DNA of 6,311 nucleotides from Lachnospiraceae bacterium (GTDB taxonomy: Bacteria > Bacillota > Clostridia > Lachnospirales > Lachnospiraceae). Below are positions 4,077 through 6,311 of the stretch, one piece after another; the first letter of the stretch is position 1, and the number at the start of each line of letters is the position of its first letter. Location of the stretch: contig JAILJL010000066.1 in assembly GCA_024694785.1 (NCBI GenBank), positions 1 to 6,311 of the forward strand, written 5' to 3'. The notes beneath the pieces are model-generated. The model had not been told where the DNA came from and made no database searches. It was given only the letters and a program-made list of their open reading frames with translations. The position numbers and the translations under genes are program-made.

Positions 4077-6311
4077 TTATTGTTCAATAAGATCATTAGG
4101 AAGGTACTGATAAAGCTGCGCTTCCAGTGCAGACATTTTAATCGGCTTTGACAGATAATCGGTGAAGCCTTCCTTAAGATATTCTTCCTTGGCGCCTGAT
4201 ATTGCATTGGCGGTGAGCATTATAACAGGAGTATTCTTGTTAAGAGAAGCTTCGTTGAGCTTCATTCTTCTATATGTCTCGACGCCATCCATCTCAGGCA
4301 TCATGTGGTCTAAGAATATCAGGTCATACTTAAATTGAGTTATGAGACTTAAGCATTCTTCGCCGGATACAGCAGTATCAATGCTGATGTTGGTATCTTT
4401 AAGAAGAGCCTTGAATACTTTAAGATTCATCTCTACATCATCTACTACAAGTACGCTCGCGGATGGTGCGCGAAGCGAGTTCTTCGGGCGTGTCTTAAGA
4501 TCAATGGTTGAAAGACCGCTCATAATATTTCCCATCGGAGTATCATTGATAATTTCCTGCGGAATGGTGCAGGTAAAAGTCGAGCCTTCGCCATAGGTAG
4601 AGGTGAAGGATATGGTACCATGCATAAGTTTCACGAGATTGTGCGTAATCGCAAGACCCAGGCCCGTACCCTCGACATTCCGGTTCTTGACCTGGTCGAG
4701 ACGCTGGAACGAGGAGAAAAGCGTCTCCTTGTCGGAGTCCTTGATGCCGATACCGGTGTCGGTTACTGAGAAGGTAAGCATGATCTGGTTATCAGGAGTC
4801 TTACCGCCCATAGCTTTTAAGGTGACGCTTCCTCTGTCGGTATACTTGATACCGTTGGTCAGAAGATTCATAAGAATCTGACGGATACGCACTTCATCGC
4901 CCTTAAGCGTGGACGGAATTGAAGGATCGGCCTGAATCTTGAGGTCGATATCTTTTTTTCTCGCACGCTCTATTAGTAAATTATAAGTATCGTTAAGTAA
5001 AGACGCAGGCTGATATTCTATAGGAATAATATCAAGCTTGTTGCTCTCAATCTTGGAATAATCAAGAATATCGTTGATAAGAGCAAGTAAGCTTTGACCT
5101 GCATGTTCAATATCCGTAGCATACTCCAGAATGTCAGTATCTTGTGATTCACGAAGGATCATTTCATTCATACCGAGAACTGCGTTAATCGGAGTTCTAA
5201 TCTCATGGGACATATTTGCAAGGAACTGGGCCTTGGCATGACTCGATTCGAGAGCGAGGTCGCGTTCGGCAATCTTATGTCTGTAATCCAGAATAGCATC
5301 CAAAATAGCAGCAAATACAAGAGCTAAAACGCCTACACACAATAAGATTCCGTTGAAGTTGACGGCTTTGCTTAAGTAAGAGAATAATTGCGCGAGTCCG
5401 CATATAAGCGCGATCAGGAAACCGAATGCAGTTATTCTGTACCCGTTTAGTCGCCTCTTTATGAAGTCGACCAGTATTGTAATGATTGCTGCAAGCATGA
5501 ATAATATAATGAAAACAGCTGTTGAGAAGATGCTGTCTTCATATGGAAGTATGCTTGTAAGCCGTAAAAGCGCGCAGACACCGAAGTTAATAAGAGAAAG
5601 AAATGCTATTGTCAAGTGGTATCTGATATAGCGGTTCTTTTGTATTGTACAGATGAAAAGCGGACCCGCAATGGGAACCAGCATTATCATCAGAAACGGG
5701 ATGTCCGAGGCCATTGACATATTCGGGAATACAAGCTGCCTTAGGTTTAAATTGGTGAAAATCCAGGTGCCGATAATTAATTGCAATATTCCGAGCAATC
5801 CAATCGCGTGGAGGCTGTGACGGAAAAAGAAAGAAAAAATCGCATAGCAGAGGCAGAGAAGACCGCATACCAATAATGCCGAGAAAGAAATAATCTCGAA
5901 CCAGTGATCGTGAATCTCTGCAAGCCAGAAATCGCCCTTCTGCCCGTAGTATACTTCGGTGAATATGCCGGAATATCTTGTGCTTGATGTAACTTCTACT
6001 TTCAATGTTTTGCCGATATAATGCGGCATAATTTCCAGAAATACATATGACGACGGCGAGCTTGTGCCGAAATGCGGATTGTCAAGGGTCGAATATTGAT
6101 ATACCTTTTTCCCATCTACATAGAAAGTAAAATCTTCATGCTGTGATTTGAAGCATAAGAAGTAATAGGGCTTGATAGTTGAGGGAAGGTATTTCTCCAT
6201 TGTAAGAATTTCCCCGCGCGGGATGTCAAGAGAACAGGGAACCTCCGTTGCCTTTCTTACTCCGTTGGGAAATGTCGCATACCAGTCGTTGTTAAAAGGT
6301 TTAACCTGGTA
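4077..6311 (-). CDS. hybrid sensor histidine kinase/response regulator with 7-helix membrane sensor, 5' end outside window
   Basis: The frame is open to the right edge, 37 codons beyond the first Met at 6200, so the start is missing. Numbering here starts at that Met. A probably extracytoplasmic, strand-rich region (to about 99) contains TFYVDGKKVYQY. About seven membrane helices follow (104-126, 131-150, 166-186, 194-213, 223-247, 256-276, 283-304), resembling 7TM-type sensor kinases. A short helix leads to the H box SHEIRTPI with phospho-acceptor His332. The ATPase domain shows the N box NLLTNGIKYT (Asn449), DTGIGI (481-486), an F box near 495-498 and GTGLGL (511-516). A C-terminal receiver domain (about 582-700) has Asp587/588, phospho-acceptor Asp631 in FLDHMMPEMDG, Thr663 and Lys685. 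All catalytic residues are intact. No PAS and no C-terminal HPt domain are seen, so phosphate probably passes to a separate HPt protein. The ligand is unknown. The gene converges on the DUF58 operon, and a functional link is not shown. Confidence 0.95.
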   Translation of the reverse strand, partial: YQVKPFNNDWYATFPNGVRKATEVPCSLDIPRGEILTMEKYLPSTIKPYYFLCFKSQHEDFTFYVDGKKVYQYSTLDNPHFGTSSPSSYVFLEIMPHYIGKTLKVEVTSSTRYSGIFTEVYYGQKGDFWLAEIHDHWFEIISFSALLVCGLLCLCYAIFSFFFRHSLHAIGLLGILQLIIGTWIFTNLNLRQLVFPNMSMASDIPFLMIMLVPIAGPLFICTIQKNRYIRYHLTIAFLSLINFGVCALLRLTSILPYEDSIFSTAVFIILFMLAAIITILVDFIKRRLNGYRITAFGFLIALICGLAQLFSYLSKAVNFNGILLCVGVLALVFAAILDAILDYRHKIAERDLALESSHAKAQFLANMSHEIRTPINAVLGMNEMILRESQDTDILEYATDIEHAGQSLLALINDILDYSKIESNKLDIIPIEYQPASLLNDTYNLLIERARKKDIDLKIQADPSIPSTLKGDEVRIRQILMNLLTNGIKYTDRGSVTLKAMGGKTPDNQIMLTFSVTDTGIGIKDSDKETLFSSFQRLDQVKNRNVEGTGLGLAITHNLVKLMHGTISFTSTYGEGSTFTCTIPQEIINDTPMGNIMSGLSTIDLKTRPKNSLRAPSASVLVVDDVEMNLKVFKALLKDTNISIDTAVSGEECLSLITQFKYDLIFLDHMMPEMDGVETYRRMKLNEASLNKNTPVIMLTANAISGAKEEYLKEGFTDYLSKPIKMSALEAQLYQYLPNDLIEQ

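Noticed and set aside
4698..4727. Perfect 8-bp inverted repeat GAGACGCT/AGCGTCTC with a 14-nt loop
   Set aside because: It lies in the conserved F-box region of the kinase and is explained by the codons for E-T-L and R-L. There is no T tract and no sign of a regulatory role.
4342..4881. Two plus-strand open frames (4342-4596, 4603-4881) opposite the kinase
   Set aside because: They are antisense to the receiver and ATPase domains of the kinase, have no ribosome binding site that I can see, and resemble no known protein.
6198..6200. ATG at 6200 as the start of the histidine kinase
   Set aside because: The frame stays open for all 37 codons up to the window edge, and the upstream sequence reads as continuing sensor-domain protein. 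The nearest purine run (GGGGAA) is too far from this ATG to be a convincing ribosome binding site.

Overview
The window looks like chromosomal DNA of a low-to-moderate GC Gram-positive anaerobe, most probably a clostridium of the Lachnospiraceae type. This is an inference. It rests on strong GGAGG-type ribosome binding sites, three tRNA genes without an encoded CCA tail, a DUF58/DUF4129 membrane operon, and a large hybrid histidine kinase with a seven-helix membrane sensor. No sequence search was possible.

Layout. Bases 1-221 hold the end of a tRNA operon: the 3' half of a class II tRNA (probably Tyr), a complete initiator tRNA-fMet(CAT) and a complete tRNA-Phe(GAA). A rho-independent terminator closes it at 240-267. 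After a short AT-rich gap with a weak promoter candidate, a plus-strand operon runs from 402 to 4076. It encodes a DUF58 protein that is broken into two frames near 1241, followed by two consecutive multi-pass membrane proteins that share a C-terminal DUF4129-like domain. On the minus strand, a 5'-truncated hybrid histidine kinase/response regulator occupies 4077 to the right edge. It converges on the operon with no base between the two stop codons.

How the genes fit together. DUF58 proteins and DUF4129 membrane proteins are known partners in the widespread MoxR ATPase / DUF58 / transglutaminase-DUF4129 loci. Here no MoxR gene precedes the DUF58 gene, because tRNA genes and a terminator sit there. 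Neither membrane protein has a visible transglutaminase domain, and the loops where that domain normally lies contain no cysteine. The locus therefore looks like a reduced, duplicated version of that system with unknown function. The DUF58 gene appears to have lost one G in a GGG run. The two reading frames read as successive parts of one DUF58 protein, so this is either a mutation, a sequence error or, less likely, a two-piece product made by translational coupling. The histidine kinase is a separate transcription unit, and nothing in the sequence ties it functionally to the operon.
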